In this document: positions 18,601 through 26,359 of the stretch, piece after piece
Numbering within the stretch: position 1 is the stretch's first letter
How the letters are laid out: every line of letters starts with the position of its first letter
From: Pedobacter sp. D749
GTDB taxonomy: Bacteria > Bacteroidota > Bacteroidia > Sphingobacteriales > Sphingobacteriaceae
Direction: 5' to 3'
Length of the DNA: 64,000 nt
NCBI RefSeq assembly: GCF_019317285.1
Contig: NZ_CP079218.1
Location: forward strand, 3,038,001-3,102,000
The notes under the pieces: generated by a model
What the model saw: the letters and a program-made list of their open reading frames with translations, nothing else
Databases searched by the model: none
Told to the model about the DNA's origin: nothing
Made by a program: the position numbers and the translations under genes

Positions 18601-19698
18601 ATGAAAATCACTCATACCGAAATATACCGATTTAGCATACCGATGGAACCTTTTGTTATTGCAACAGGAACCATGCATTTTGCACAAAATGTGTTGATCA
18701 GGATTTATACGGATACAGGTATCCATGGCATTGGAGAATGCTCTGCTTTCCCGATGATTGTTGGTGAAACACAGGAAACCTGTATTGCCATGGCTAAAGA
18801 TTTTGCCGCGATTTTAAAAGGTAAAGACCCTTTAGAGATTCCCGAACGGATGAACGATTTATTGGGTTATGCAGATCATAACAATACCATTAAAAGTGCT
18901 TTCGATATGGCTTTGTTTGATATTGCAGCAAAAAATGCAAACTTACCCCTGTATAAATTTCTAGGTGGAACCAAACGCACCATTGAAACTGATATGACCA
19001 TTGGTATCGACACACCGGAGGGAATGGCCACTACAGCTTTGAAATATAAAAGCCAGGGTTGCCGTATCTTAAAAATTAAGCTAGGTAAAAAAGTGCATGA
19101 TGATATAGAAAGGGTAAAACACATCCGCGAAGCGGTAGGTGAAGATTTAACCTTACGCCTGGATGCCAATCAGGGTTGGAGTTTCGACGATGCTTTATTT
19201 GCATTGGGCGAATTGGAAAAATACAATATTGAGTTCTGCGAACAACCCATGCGCACCTGGTATGATGATAAATTACCGGAGCTGAATGTAAATTCGCCAA
19301 TTAAATTAATGGCCGATGAAAGCTGCTATAACCACCATGATGGCCGAAAACTGATCAACAGTCAATCTACAACCTATTTAAACATTAAATTTTCAAAATC
19401 CGGGGGGATTTTAGAAGCGCAAAAAATACATGAAGAAGCCTTAAAACATGGTGTAAAATGTATGATTGGCAGCATGCTCGAAACCCGGATTGCTTTAAGC
19501 GCCAACCTGCATTTTGCCTTGGCCAGCCCTAATATTGAGTTTTTTGACTTAGATACAGCGCTATTGGGGCATTTAGTTGATCCAGTGGTTGGTGGCTTAA
19601 CTTATAACGGTTATTTTCTTGATGTTCCCGAAGAAATCGGTATAGGCGCCGAAGCAGATGAGTTTTTCTTAGAGAAATGTGAAAGCTGGACGGTTTAG
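18601..19698 (+). CDS. Dipeptide epimerase (enolase superfamily)
   Basis: 365 residues. The enolase-superfamily capping domain (1-120) precedes a TIM barrel with the muconate-lactonizing/epimerase residues: ILKIKLGKK (catalytic Lys pair), LRLDANQGW (metal Asp), EFCEQPM (metal Glu), MADESC (metal Asp) and LNIKFSKSGG (second catalytic Lys). These fit the L-Ala-D/L-Glu epimerase group that recycles murein peptides, though other dipeptides are possible. In this organism a role in peptidoglycan recycling would go with the nearby GH25 lysozyme (20219), but they are not in one operon. Confidence 0.88.
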   Translation: MKITHTEIYRFSIPMEPFVIATGTMHFAQNVLIRIYTDTGIHGIGECSAFPMIVGETQETCIAMAKDFAAILKGKDPLEIPERMNDLLGYADHNNTIKSAFDMALFDIAAKNANLPLYKFLGGTKRTIETDMTIGIDTPEGMATTALKYKSQGCRILKIKLGKKVHDDIERVKHIREAVGEDLTLRLDANQGWSFDDALFALGELEKYNIEFCEQPMRTWYDDKLPELNVNSPIKLMADESCYNHHDGRKLINSQSTTYLNIKFSKSGGILEAQKIHEEALKHGVKCMIGSMLETRIALSANLHFALASPNIEFFDLDTALLGHLVDPVVGGLTYNGYFLDVPEEIGIGAEADEFFLEKCESWTV

Positions 19699-19904
19699 CA
19701 TAATAGTTTGGAGTTTGGCGTTTGGAGTCGATTAACCGATTAAAAAAATTAAACTCCAAATCAATATCTATTCATTATTTATTAACGACGTACTGAACCT
19801 CTTAAACAGATCGCTTATCCTAAAGCTCCCAGCGTATGTACATATCTCCGGCATTTGTTTTTAGGCATTATGCTAGCTTGCTCTAAAAATACGCAGGTTT
19901 TACC

Positions 19905-20170
19905 GAAGTACGCCTGTCAATCCCAAGGGCCAGCGAAATCAAAAAAACAGTTGCAAACCAGTGCAATTAGCACTACCAAACCTCAAACGCAGTGAGTTTT
20001 GTGTCACGAGGTACCTGCTAACCCTCACTTACCACAGCCCGACACAAAACAAAGTGCCGCTGTTTTTTTGATGTGCGTCGGCTATGTGCAAAAGGCCCAT
20101 TGCTGGATTGACGAAGCATTTTTGCATACTTTTGATGCGTCAAAAGTTTGATGCCACGCGGCATAGAGCG
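19905..20170. repeat. Structured dispersed repeat, copy 1
   Basis: About 260 bp, repeated at 22008-22268 exactly 2,100 bp further on. Nested inverted arms: ATCAAAAAAACAG at 19938-19950 with its complement at 20060-20072, and GTTTTGTGTC at 19996-20005 with its complement at 20041-20050. A separate hairpin follows (ACTTTTGA/TCAAAAGT, 20128-20147). No credible ORF. With the flanking sequence it fills 19699-20218. Confidence 0.85.
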
Positions 20171-20218
20171 AAAAAAATTAGGCTTATCGTTAATAAATAA
20201 TGACCAGTGAACCAATAA

Positions 20219-21115
20219 CTAATGAACTAACAACCTATCCAACGCCAAACTATCACCATTAAAAGCATTAAAATCGACTACATGGCCGATACCATTAATT
20301 TTAGCTTTATCAGAATGCTGCCAAAATTTCCAGCGGCTTTTATCCATCCTTAACTTTGGTTGATAATAATGGGCAATCCACAAAGGATAATCATCAAAAT
20401 GATCGGCTAAATAATCTTCGTAAAATTTAAGCCCGGTATAAACAATTGGTCTTACTTTGGTTTTCATTTCTACATAATTGAGAAAATCAGAAAGTTCTGC
20501 CCTCATTTTTAACGGTGAAACCCCATCTAAAGATTCAATATCCACAACTGGTGGTAAATCACCCTTCTCAATATTTACCACTTGCAAGAAAAATTTGGCC
20601 TGCGTTTTACCATCCTTTTTAGGTCTGAAAAAGTGATAGGCACCACAAATAATCCCTGCTTTTGGGGCTTCACGCCAATTGCGTTGAAAATAGGGATCAA
20701 CCAGCATTAATCCCTCTGTGGCTTTGATAAAGGCAAAACGGATACTCACCTCATCTTCCTTCATTTCCTTTACTTTTTGCCAGTTTATTTTACCCTGATA
20801 ATAGGAAACATCAATTCCGTGAACCGTATATTTTTTAGGGATCTTAATGTTAAAACTCTCGTAAGTTCTGTAATTAGGGTCTTGCCCCCAGTCTTTAACC
20901 CAACGCCAGGTAGCCACAAAACTTCTTAATACATAGCCGTAATAAAATGGAGAGAGCAAAATCAACAATAAACCTGCAATAACCAGTTTAAGCTGAACGG
21001 AAAGCACAGCTTTCTTTTTTTTGCCTGTCGTGGGTTTTCTGGTTGCAGGTTTCCTAACGGCAGGTTTTCTGGCAACCGGACTTTTATTTATTGGGGTTCT
21101 TTTATCTGCAGGCAT
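20219..21115 (-). CDS. GH25 lysozyme-like muramidase, membrane-anchored
   Basis: 298 residues. The basic Pro/Lys/Arg/Thr-rich N-terminus (about 1-36, repeating RKP) is followed by one membrane helix (LKLVIAGLLLILLSPFYYG, about 42-62). The GH25 barrel (about 92-298) starts HGIDVSYYQGKINW. The catalytic set is visible: VVDIES (general acid/base pair) and IVYTG, LWIAHYYQPK, FWQHSDKAKI. GH25 enzymes cut the beta-1,4 bond between MurNAc and GlcNAc. The anchor puts the catalytic domain in the periplasm, suggesting remodelling rather than lysis. Confidence 0.88.
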   Translation of the reverse strand: MPADKRTPINKSPVARKPAVRKPATRKPTTGKKKKAVLSVQLKLVIAGLLLILLSPFYYGYVLRSFVATWRWVKDWGQDPNYRTYESFNIKIPKKYTVHGIDVSYYQGKINWQKVKEMKEDEVSIRFAFIKATEGLMLVDPYFQRNWREAPKAGIICGAYHFFRPKKDGKTQAKFFLQVVNIEKGDLPPVVDIESLDGVSPLKMRAELSDFLNYVEMKTKVRPIVYTGLKFYEDYLADHFDDYPLWIAHYYQPKLRMDKSRWKFWQHSDKAKINGIGHVVDFNAFNGDSLALDRLLVH

Positions 21116-22007
21116 GGGTTATTAATGCCGCTAAGTTGAGGAAAATGTATGAAAATAAAAAAGGCGAGTTGCCCCGAATTAGTAAGAACCCTTCGGCGGC
21201 GATGGACCTGTACCGATTTTTCATCGGTAGCCGAGGCAAGACTGCACGAAGAGCAAAACCTGCAAAGGCAATGCAATACGAGCGCATTAAGATTGCTTCG
21301 TGCCTCGCAATGACGACCGTATTGTAGCGAGCGCCTTAAACCCCTATCCGCCTATCGGCACCTTTCCCCTGAAAGGGAAAGGACTAAAAGAAAATCTCCT
21401 TATAACCACCCCCACCCCTCCTAGATTAGGAGGGGAGTTCCCCTCATAGTTTCAAAGGGATCAATATATGGATGCTTTTCTCTACTCCATGCTATCTGCA
21501 TCATGCTATCCGGCCTAGGAAATGATGGAAGGAGAAAACGTTAAAGCTTTTGCACCTCCTTTCAAATTACCACTATCCAGAGGCAGCACGCCCTCCCCGA
21601 TTTTTCATCGGGGGCTTGTGCTGGCGACCAATAAAGCTTTGACGAATTTATCCGACATCAGATCCAAGCCTTGATCTTTTGTTTCTTTTCTATCAAGAGA
21701 AAAGAAAGAGCCCCTCGGCGGCGGTGAGCCGAGGCAAGACTGGACAAAACCTGCAAAAGCAATGTATTACGCATTAAGATTGCTTCGTGCCTCGCAATGA
21801 CGACCGTATTATAGCGAGCGCCTTAAACCCCTATCCGCCTATCGGCACCTTTCCCCTGAAAGGGAAAGGACTGAAAACAAATTACTGCACCCTGCAATAT
21901 GCCCCATGCTATATGCTCCCTGCTATCCGGCCTGGCAGATTTTCGCCGAACATTGTTTCTTTACGCGCTTTGCCAACTCCCTCTCACCACCCAACAACCT
22001 TAACCCA
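21116..22007. other. Gene-free region of mixed dispersed repeats
   Basis: Contains two copies of a segment with TTGCTTCGTGCCTCGCAATG (about 21289 and 21777), each followed by GCGAGCGCCTTAAACCCC and a TTTCCCCTGAAAGGGAAA hairpin. It also holds an AGGAGGGG hairpin (21412-21440), two TATCCGGCC units and a TTTCTTTTC/GAAAAGAAA hairpin (21682-21707). Short frames here are not convincing genes. Confidence 0.7.
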
Positions 22008-22268
22008 AGCACGACTGTCAATCCCAAGGCCGGCTGAATCAAAAAAACAGGTGCAGACCAGCACAACCAGCACTACCAAACCTCAAACGCAGTGAGTTTT
22101 GTGTCACTGGGAACCTACTAACTTTCACTAACCACAACCCGACACAAAACAAAGTGCCGCTGTTTTTTTGATGTGCTAGAGCTATGTGCAAAAGGCCCAT
22201 TGCTGGATTGACGAAGCGCTTTGGCTACTTTGGCGCGACAAAGTACCATGCCCCCGCGGCATAGAGCG
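22008..22268. repeat. Structured dispersed repeat, copy 2
   Basis: Same orientation as copy 1. All long inverted arms are kept (22038-22050 with 22160-22172). The final hairpin has different bases but still pairs: TACTTTG/CAAAGTA at 22226-22245. Confidence 0.85.
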
Positions 22269-22279
22269 GTAAGATAATA

Positions 22280-23575
22280 TTATCCCCTCTTCACTTCATA
22301 CCACCGCTCCACCCCCTCAACAAACCCCTCAAAAAACTCCTTATAATACCCTTTCGGTACCTGCACCCTAAAATTCACCCTACTAAAAAACCAAACCAGT
22401 TTATAATCCATTTCTGCCTCAAGCAAATACCACAAATACGGTTTAACCCTATCGCAAACTAAAAATAGCCCAGGCTTATCGGTATTAAAATGCAGACTTT
22501 TCCCTTTCACTTTAAGCTTCAGCTGCAGTTCGTAATAATCACCCTCATCTTTTAACACAAAGCTTAAAACCGGCACCTCCATCGAAAATTCAACCAATTT
22601 CATGTCCCGCATTACAGGCTTGCCAGCAACATTGCGCAGGCCATAACTATAGCAATAATGTGTAAACCGCTGCTGCATGAATAATGGCAAAGCCTTGTTC
22701 CATAACTTAAAAAGGGCTAACTGGTTAGCCTCATTAATTCTGGTTGTGGTTTCGGCCTGGCTGCCATTTGCGCTAAAGCGTATGGCAGCTAGCTGTTTCA
22801 TTGCAAAGCAAATGCTATTCAGCTCCTCCTGTTGTGGCGAAAGGCTTATGCCATCCACATCGTGCGGATTTAACACGAAACGTTTAAAAGATTTAACCGT
22901 TTTTAGGTAAGCCGTGGCTGCAAAAACATAAGGAATTAAAAAAGGATAATGGTTACTGTGGAAATTCTGCAGATCGGTATTGGCAAAACAATAACCAATG
23001 CTAACCGGTGCCAACCGTGCCATGCCGTGTTTATCCAATAGCCTTTCACGCGGTACCACCACACGTTCCGTAACATCCGGCAAATCATCACCAGGTCTAA
23101 ACAAACCACTAAACTTTTTCTTCAAATTGATCTTAAAACCGCCAGGTTTTTTAACCACATCTACATATTTCGACCGCTTGTTACCCAAAGCAAAACATGC
23201 AGGCCAGTAATATTCCTTAAAATCGCAGTAACCACTCCGCATCATGGCGCGCAAAGTAAGGTAAGCGTAACGCCCAAGGTAGGTTTCATCAGTATCAACA
23301 CTACAGCTCACCAGCAGATGATCGTATTCTATCCCAATATAAACCCTTGCTTCTTCCCCTTCCAATTTAATGTTAACGATTAACAAACCCTTGTCAAAAG
23401 AAAGCGATTGTGTAACTGGCAGATCAGGCTTTTTACCTACGCCAAAGTTGTCGTGCAATCCGCCAGCTATCTCATCCAGCACCGCTAACCTTAACATCCT
23501 GCTTCCTTTTTCAAAAGGCAACTGATAAAACCGCGAAAGGGGTTTACCAGCAATGGTAATGGATTTGGTTTTCAT
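22280..23575 (-). CDS. Unknown 431-residue protein
   Basis: No signal peptide or membrane helix. The sequence is beta-rich at both ends: SLSFDKGLLIVNIKLEGEEA near residue 60, YYELQLKLKVKGKSLHFN near 350. Aromatic and Arg/Lys-rich segments (DFKEYYWPACFALGNKRSKY) suggest nucleic-acid or substrate binding. A start of this kind is seen in the N-terminal regions of some Bacteroidota SNF2-type proteins, but no helicase motif is present, so I leave it unnamed. It sits between a structured repeat and a MITE-like hairpin at the edge of the accessory island. Confidence 0.6.
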   Translation of the reverse strand: MKTKSITIAGKPLSRFYQLPFEKGSRMLRLAVLDEIAGGLHDNFGVGKKPDLPVTQSLSFDKGLLIVNIKLEGEEARVYIGIEYDHLLVSCSVDTDETYLGRYAYLTLRAMMRSGYCDFKEYYWPACFALGNKRSKYVDVVKKPGGFKINLKKKFSGLFRPGDDLPDVTERVVVPRERLLDKHGMARLAPVSIGYCFANTDLQNFHSNHYPFLIPYVFAATAYLKTVKSFKRFVLNPHDVDGISLSPQQEELNSICFAMKQLAAIRFSANGSQAETTTRINEANQLALFKLWNKALPLFMQQRFTHYCYSYGLRNVAGKPVMRDMKLVEFSMEVPVLSFVLKDEGDYYELQLKLKVKGKSLHFNTDKPGLFLVCDRVKPYLWYLLEAEMDYKLVWFFSRVNFRVQVPKGYYKEFFEGFVEGVERWYEVKRG

Positions 23576-23658
23576 ACTCGTATGTTTTTACGAGTCTTGT
23601 TGAGCAGCAAAGTCCCTAAATAATAAATGTGGAACTGCCGACCATGGTTACAATAAAG

Positions 23659-23779
23659 CTCTGACCCCTTACGCTAACATGGATTTACAGCAGCCCCACA
23701 TCTATTTCGATGTACAAATATATACATCTACGCATAGATATGGGCATTAATCTGCTGTCTTGCGTTAGCGGGGTCAGAG
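23659..23779. mobile_element. MITE-like hairpin element, about 121 bp
   Basis: Terminal inverted repeats CTCTGACCCC...GCTAAC (23659-23678) and GTTAGCGGGGTCAGAG (23764-23779). Pairing continues inward: ACAGCAG with CTGCTGT, CCCACATCTAT with ATAGATATGGG, and GATGTA with TACATC, so almost the whole element folds into one stem. There is no ORF. Fills the intergenic gap upstream of the XRE gene. Confidence 0.75.
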
Positions 23780-23896
23780 ATGCAACCACAAGACTTTTAT
23801 TAATACCTAATTACAATACCCTAAATATAAGAACTTATTTCTTTTGTTACAAGATCTTATAACAAAAAATGCATTTTATTTTAGTGTATTTATTGA

Positions 23897-24121
23897 ATGA
23901 ATGAAGAAAGGGATAGAAAACGTTTACAAAAGTTTGGACAAAACTTAAGGACAATTAGAGAGAAACTAAATTTAAGCCAGGATCAGGTAGTAGCGAATTG
24001 TGACTTGACGAAAGGAAACCTAAGTAATATAGAAAATGGAAATAAAGATTTTACGTTTACAACGCTTTTAGAAATAGCAAAAGGATTAGGAATACCCCCA
24101 AAAGAATTATTGGATTTTTAG
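23897..24121 (+). CDS. XRE-family helix-turn-helix regulator
   Basis: 74 residues, a stand-alone HTH_3 domain: FGQNLRTIREKLNLSQDQV, then the recognition helix region DLTKGNLSNIENG and LLEIAKGLGIPPKELLDF. It is minimal, with no sensor domain. The next gene (membrane protein) starts 22 bp downstream, so they likely form one operon at the entry of the accessory island. Confidence 0.85.
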   Translation: MNEERDRKRLQKFGQNLRTIREKLNLSQDQVVANCDLTKGNLSNIENGNKDFTFTTLLEIAKGLGIPPKELLDF

Positions 24122-24143
24122 CAATTTTTATATATTTAATAAA

Positions 24144-24683
24144 ATGATTGAGACAAAAGATTTATTTTATATCATAGGAATCTCGTCGACAATTCTTATT
24201 GGTTTGATGAACTATTTTATCTCAATTAAAAACCGTAGAAATAGCTTAAGGGAGCATCTATATAAGGAGCAATTCATTTTTTTCAAAGAAATAATGACTG
24301 CTATCAATAATCTTAATATAGAAATACAGTCCTTAATAAATGATTCGTCTAAACGTAGTGAAAACGATTTTGATAAACTACTGAAGGATGTTGTAGATAT
24401 TTATACAATTTTGGAATTTCTCCCTCCTGAAGATGTAAGGGGTAACTGCCATGATCTAATTTTTAAAGCTAACCAATATTATATGTCCTTTTTAACGTCT
24501 AAGTTTGAATTGTATAGCAAATCTTACAACACTTACTATGAGGCGTACTCTAGACTGGTAGATAGTATTCAAGAATATGTCGGTACTAAAAACCTGTCAA
24601 GAGAAAATATGCTTCTTCACCGCACGGACGACAGGTTACAAAAACTTAGTTCTGAAATTGCGAATAGAATATTCAAGAAATAA
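24144..24683 (+). CDS. Unknown protein with one N-terminal membrane helix
   Basis: 179 residues. A helix at about 8-28 (FYIIGISSTILIGLMNYFIS) is followed by a basic stop-transfer (IKNRRN) and a long cytosolic helical part rich in Lys, Glu and Asn. Possible coiled coil around DFDKLLKDVVDIYTIL. No recognised domain. Membrane-anchored helical proteins next to XRE regulators are frequent in defence loci, but no effector domain is visible here. Confidence 0.6.
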   Translation: MIETKDLFYIIGISSTILIGLMNYFISIKNRRNSLREHLYKEQFIFFKEIMTAINNLNIEIQSLINDSSKRSENDFDKLLKDVVDIYTILEFLPPEDVRGNCHDLIFKANQYYMSFLTSKFELYSKSYNTYYEAYSRLVDSIQEYVGTKNLSRENMLLHRTDDRLQKLSSEIANRIFKK

Positions 24684-24693
24684 CTATAAAAGT

Positions 24694-24724
24694 AAAAGCC
24701 CGATCAGTGATGATTGGGCTTTTT
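24694..24724. terminator. Terminator between convergent genes
   Basis: Stem AAAAGCCCGATCA / TGATTGGGCTTTT with a GTGA loop and T-rich tail. A-rich 5' flank lets it also serve the minus strand. Confidence 0.85.
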
Positions 24725-24731
24725 ATTTAAA

Positions 24732-25961
24732 TTACTTGCTAACAAAGGTATCAATAAATTTCTTTGGTAGTTCTCGATAGCTTCGAATCCTTGCCACATT
24801 GAAATGCCTTATGCTTCCATTTCTAAGTAAGCAGTTAGCTTTCAATAATCGTGTTTCTTTCATTGGGTCAATAGTTGTTTTTTCTACAATTAATTCGTTT
24901 ATGTAAATGATACGTTTAGTGTACTTTTCATTTTTATCGGAATATTGAATTTCAAACCATTTTTTTTCGAAATCAGCTTTTCTTATGTTTTTAAAGAAAT
25001 CTAAAATCCCTTTGTACTTAAACTCCTTGTGATCTAAACTTTCCTGTATGTCTTTAGCGGCTTCTGAACTTGCTTCACTTATTTTTAGCATTTCCTTTTC
25101 AGATGAGAATGTTTTGATTTGCCCTGAAAACTGATCTGTAAATCGATAGATATAAAAATAATGCTTCCAAAGGATATCTTTTATTTTAAGTGGAGTTTTA
25201 ACAATCTTTTTATCCGTTATTTCTTCCAAATAAATTTTAACTGCGTGAAAATAGTATTTATCAGAGCTAAAATTGAGTAAACTAATATCTACAACTTTTA
25301 AAGCATCGAATGAAATATATTCTTCACTATATTTAGAGGTGATATTATTAAGCCACCTTAGTTTGATTAAAATCTTTGATTTTCTGTGGATAGGCTTACC
25401 ATCCTTTTCATTATATTTTTGAGGTTCGTCGTTATATTTAACGTCAATAACTGAACCTAATGGTGGAAGATAATCCAGCAAGTTATTAGTTTTCATTTTT
25501 TGCGTTTCATCATCATCTGACCAAATTTTCTTTTTGCCAAGTTCAAGGTCAACGCTTTTCAAGATCATCATTCTACCTAAAAATTGCTTTTTCAAATCTT
25601 CCAAGGTAGTATTTTTATGCTCTTTTGATGAAGGGGCAAGATTGTCATCGATCAATTTAAGCTCTCTCCTTTTAAACCAGTTTGACTCAAAACTTCCATT
25701 AATCGTGGAATAATACAGGCACTTGTAAGAATCATTATCCTCATGTTCTCCACTAAGGCTATTATATTTTACTCCATAGTTCTTTTCAATTACAACCATT
25801 AGAGGCGGTGTAAAATGGGCATACGTCGTAATAAGGATATTAGAATTAGTTCCGTGGAATGGATGTGCAAGATTTGCAACTATTGAACCAATTGGAATTT
25901 TTTCTTCCACTACTTTTTCAGGCGTAGCTATCTCTGGCTCACCTTGATTATTAAACTCCAT
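24732..25961 (-). CDS. Unknown 409-residue protein, weakly WYL-like C-terminus
   Basis: Cytosolic, no signal peptide, highly charged. The last 70 residues (KRIIYINELI, LLKANCLLRNGSIRHFNVAR) follow the rhythm of WYL-type ligand-binding barrels, with R-x-F and an RI pair. Two earlier segments (FDALKVVDISLLNF, FKRRELKLIDDNL) have a similar strand pattern, suggesting three diverged repeats. WYL domains regulate many defence loci, but no helix-turn-helix is obvious here. It lies inside the AT-rich island, convergent with the XRE operon and divergent from the reverse transcriptase. Confidence 0.55.
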   Translation of the reverse strand: MEFNNQGEPEIATPEKVVEEKIPIGSIVANLAHPFHGTNSNILITTYAHFTPPLMVVIEKNYGVKYNSLSGEHEDNDSYKCLYYSTINGSFESNWFKRRELKLIDDNLAPSSKEHKNTTLEDLKKQFLGRMMILKSVDLELGKKKIWSDDDETQKMKTNNLLDYLPPLGSVIDVKYNDEPQKYNEKDGKPIHRKSKILIKLRWLNNITSKYSEEYISFDALKVVDISLLNFSSDKYYFHAVKIYLEEITDKKIVKTPLKIKDILWKHYFYIYRFTDQFSGQIKTFSSEKEMLKISEASSEAAKDIQESLDHKEFKYKGILDFFKNIRKADFEKKWFEIQYSDKNEKYTKRIIYINELIVEKTTIDPMKETRLLKANCLLRNGSIRHFNVARIRSYRELPKKFIDTFVSK

Positions 25962-25989
25962 AAGATTGTTAATTTAGATTATTGGTTAT

Positions 25990-26359
25990 CGAAACAAATA
26001 TATACATTTGGCCAGCTTATGCAATGGGCTAAAACAGTAGTTTACAATTAGGTAGGATTAAAGAGCTTTTTAGCTTTACTATTAGATTCTAATAGGTCAA
26101 GGTTTACAAACATCTGTGTCTTCTTTATGTAAGATTCCAGAGGTGTCAACCAAACAGTTGAGTAATATTTCAGTCAGAGGCTCCAAGCCAATGAACATTG
26201 TTATAAAGGTATATAATATATATATCATGCAATATAGAGATTTATTTAATAATTTATCGAAATTACAATGACTCAGTTATTGGGTCCTGATCCGCACTTC
26301 GGTGGTATGTAAACATTTAATACTTTATTGATAACCCAAAGCATAAGCTTTTTTAAATT
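25990..26359 (+). ncRNA. Candidate structured leader or non-coding RNA of the reverse transcriptase
   Basis: About 370 bp without an ORF before the RT gene. Hairpins seen: CTATTAG/CTAATAG (26079-26095, perfect), AGAGCTTTTTAGCTTT (about 26063-26078), CAACCAAACAGTTG (about 26147-26160), and a CAC-TTCG-GTG tetraloop stem enclosed by TTGGGT...ACCCAA nearer the ATG. Defence RTs often carry a template RNA at this place. The boundaries are guesses. Confidence 0.35.

Noticed and set aside
20018-20215. 65-codon minus-strand frame in the structured repeat
   Set aside because: It lies over the inverted arms, and the second repeat copy does not keep an equivalent start; better explained as repeat DNA.
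23576-23896. IS element
   Set aside because: Inverted ends are present but there is no transposase and only 121 bp, so it is listed as MITE-like.
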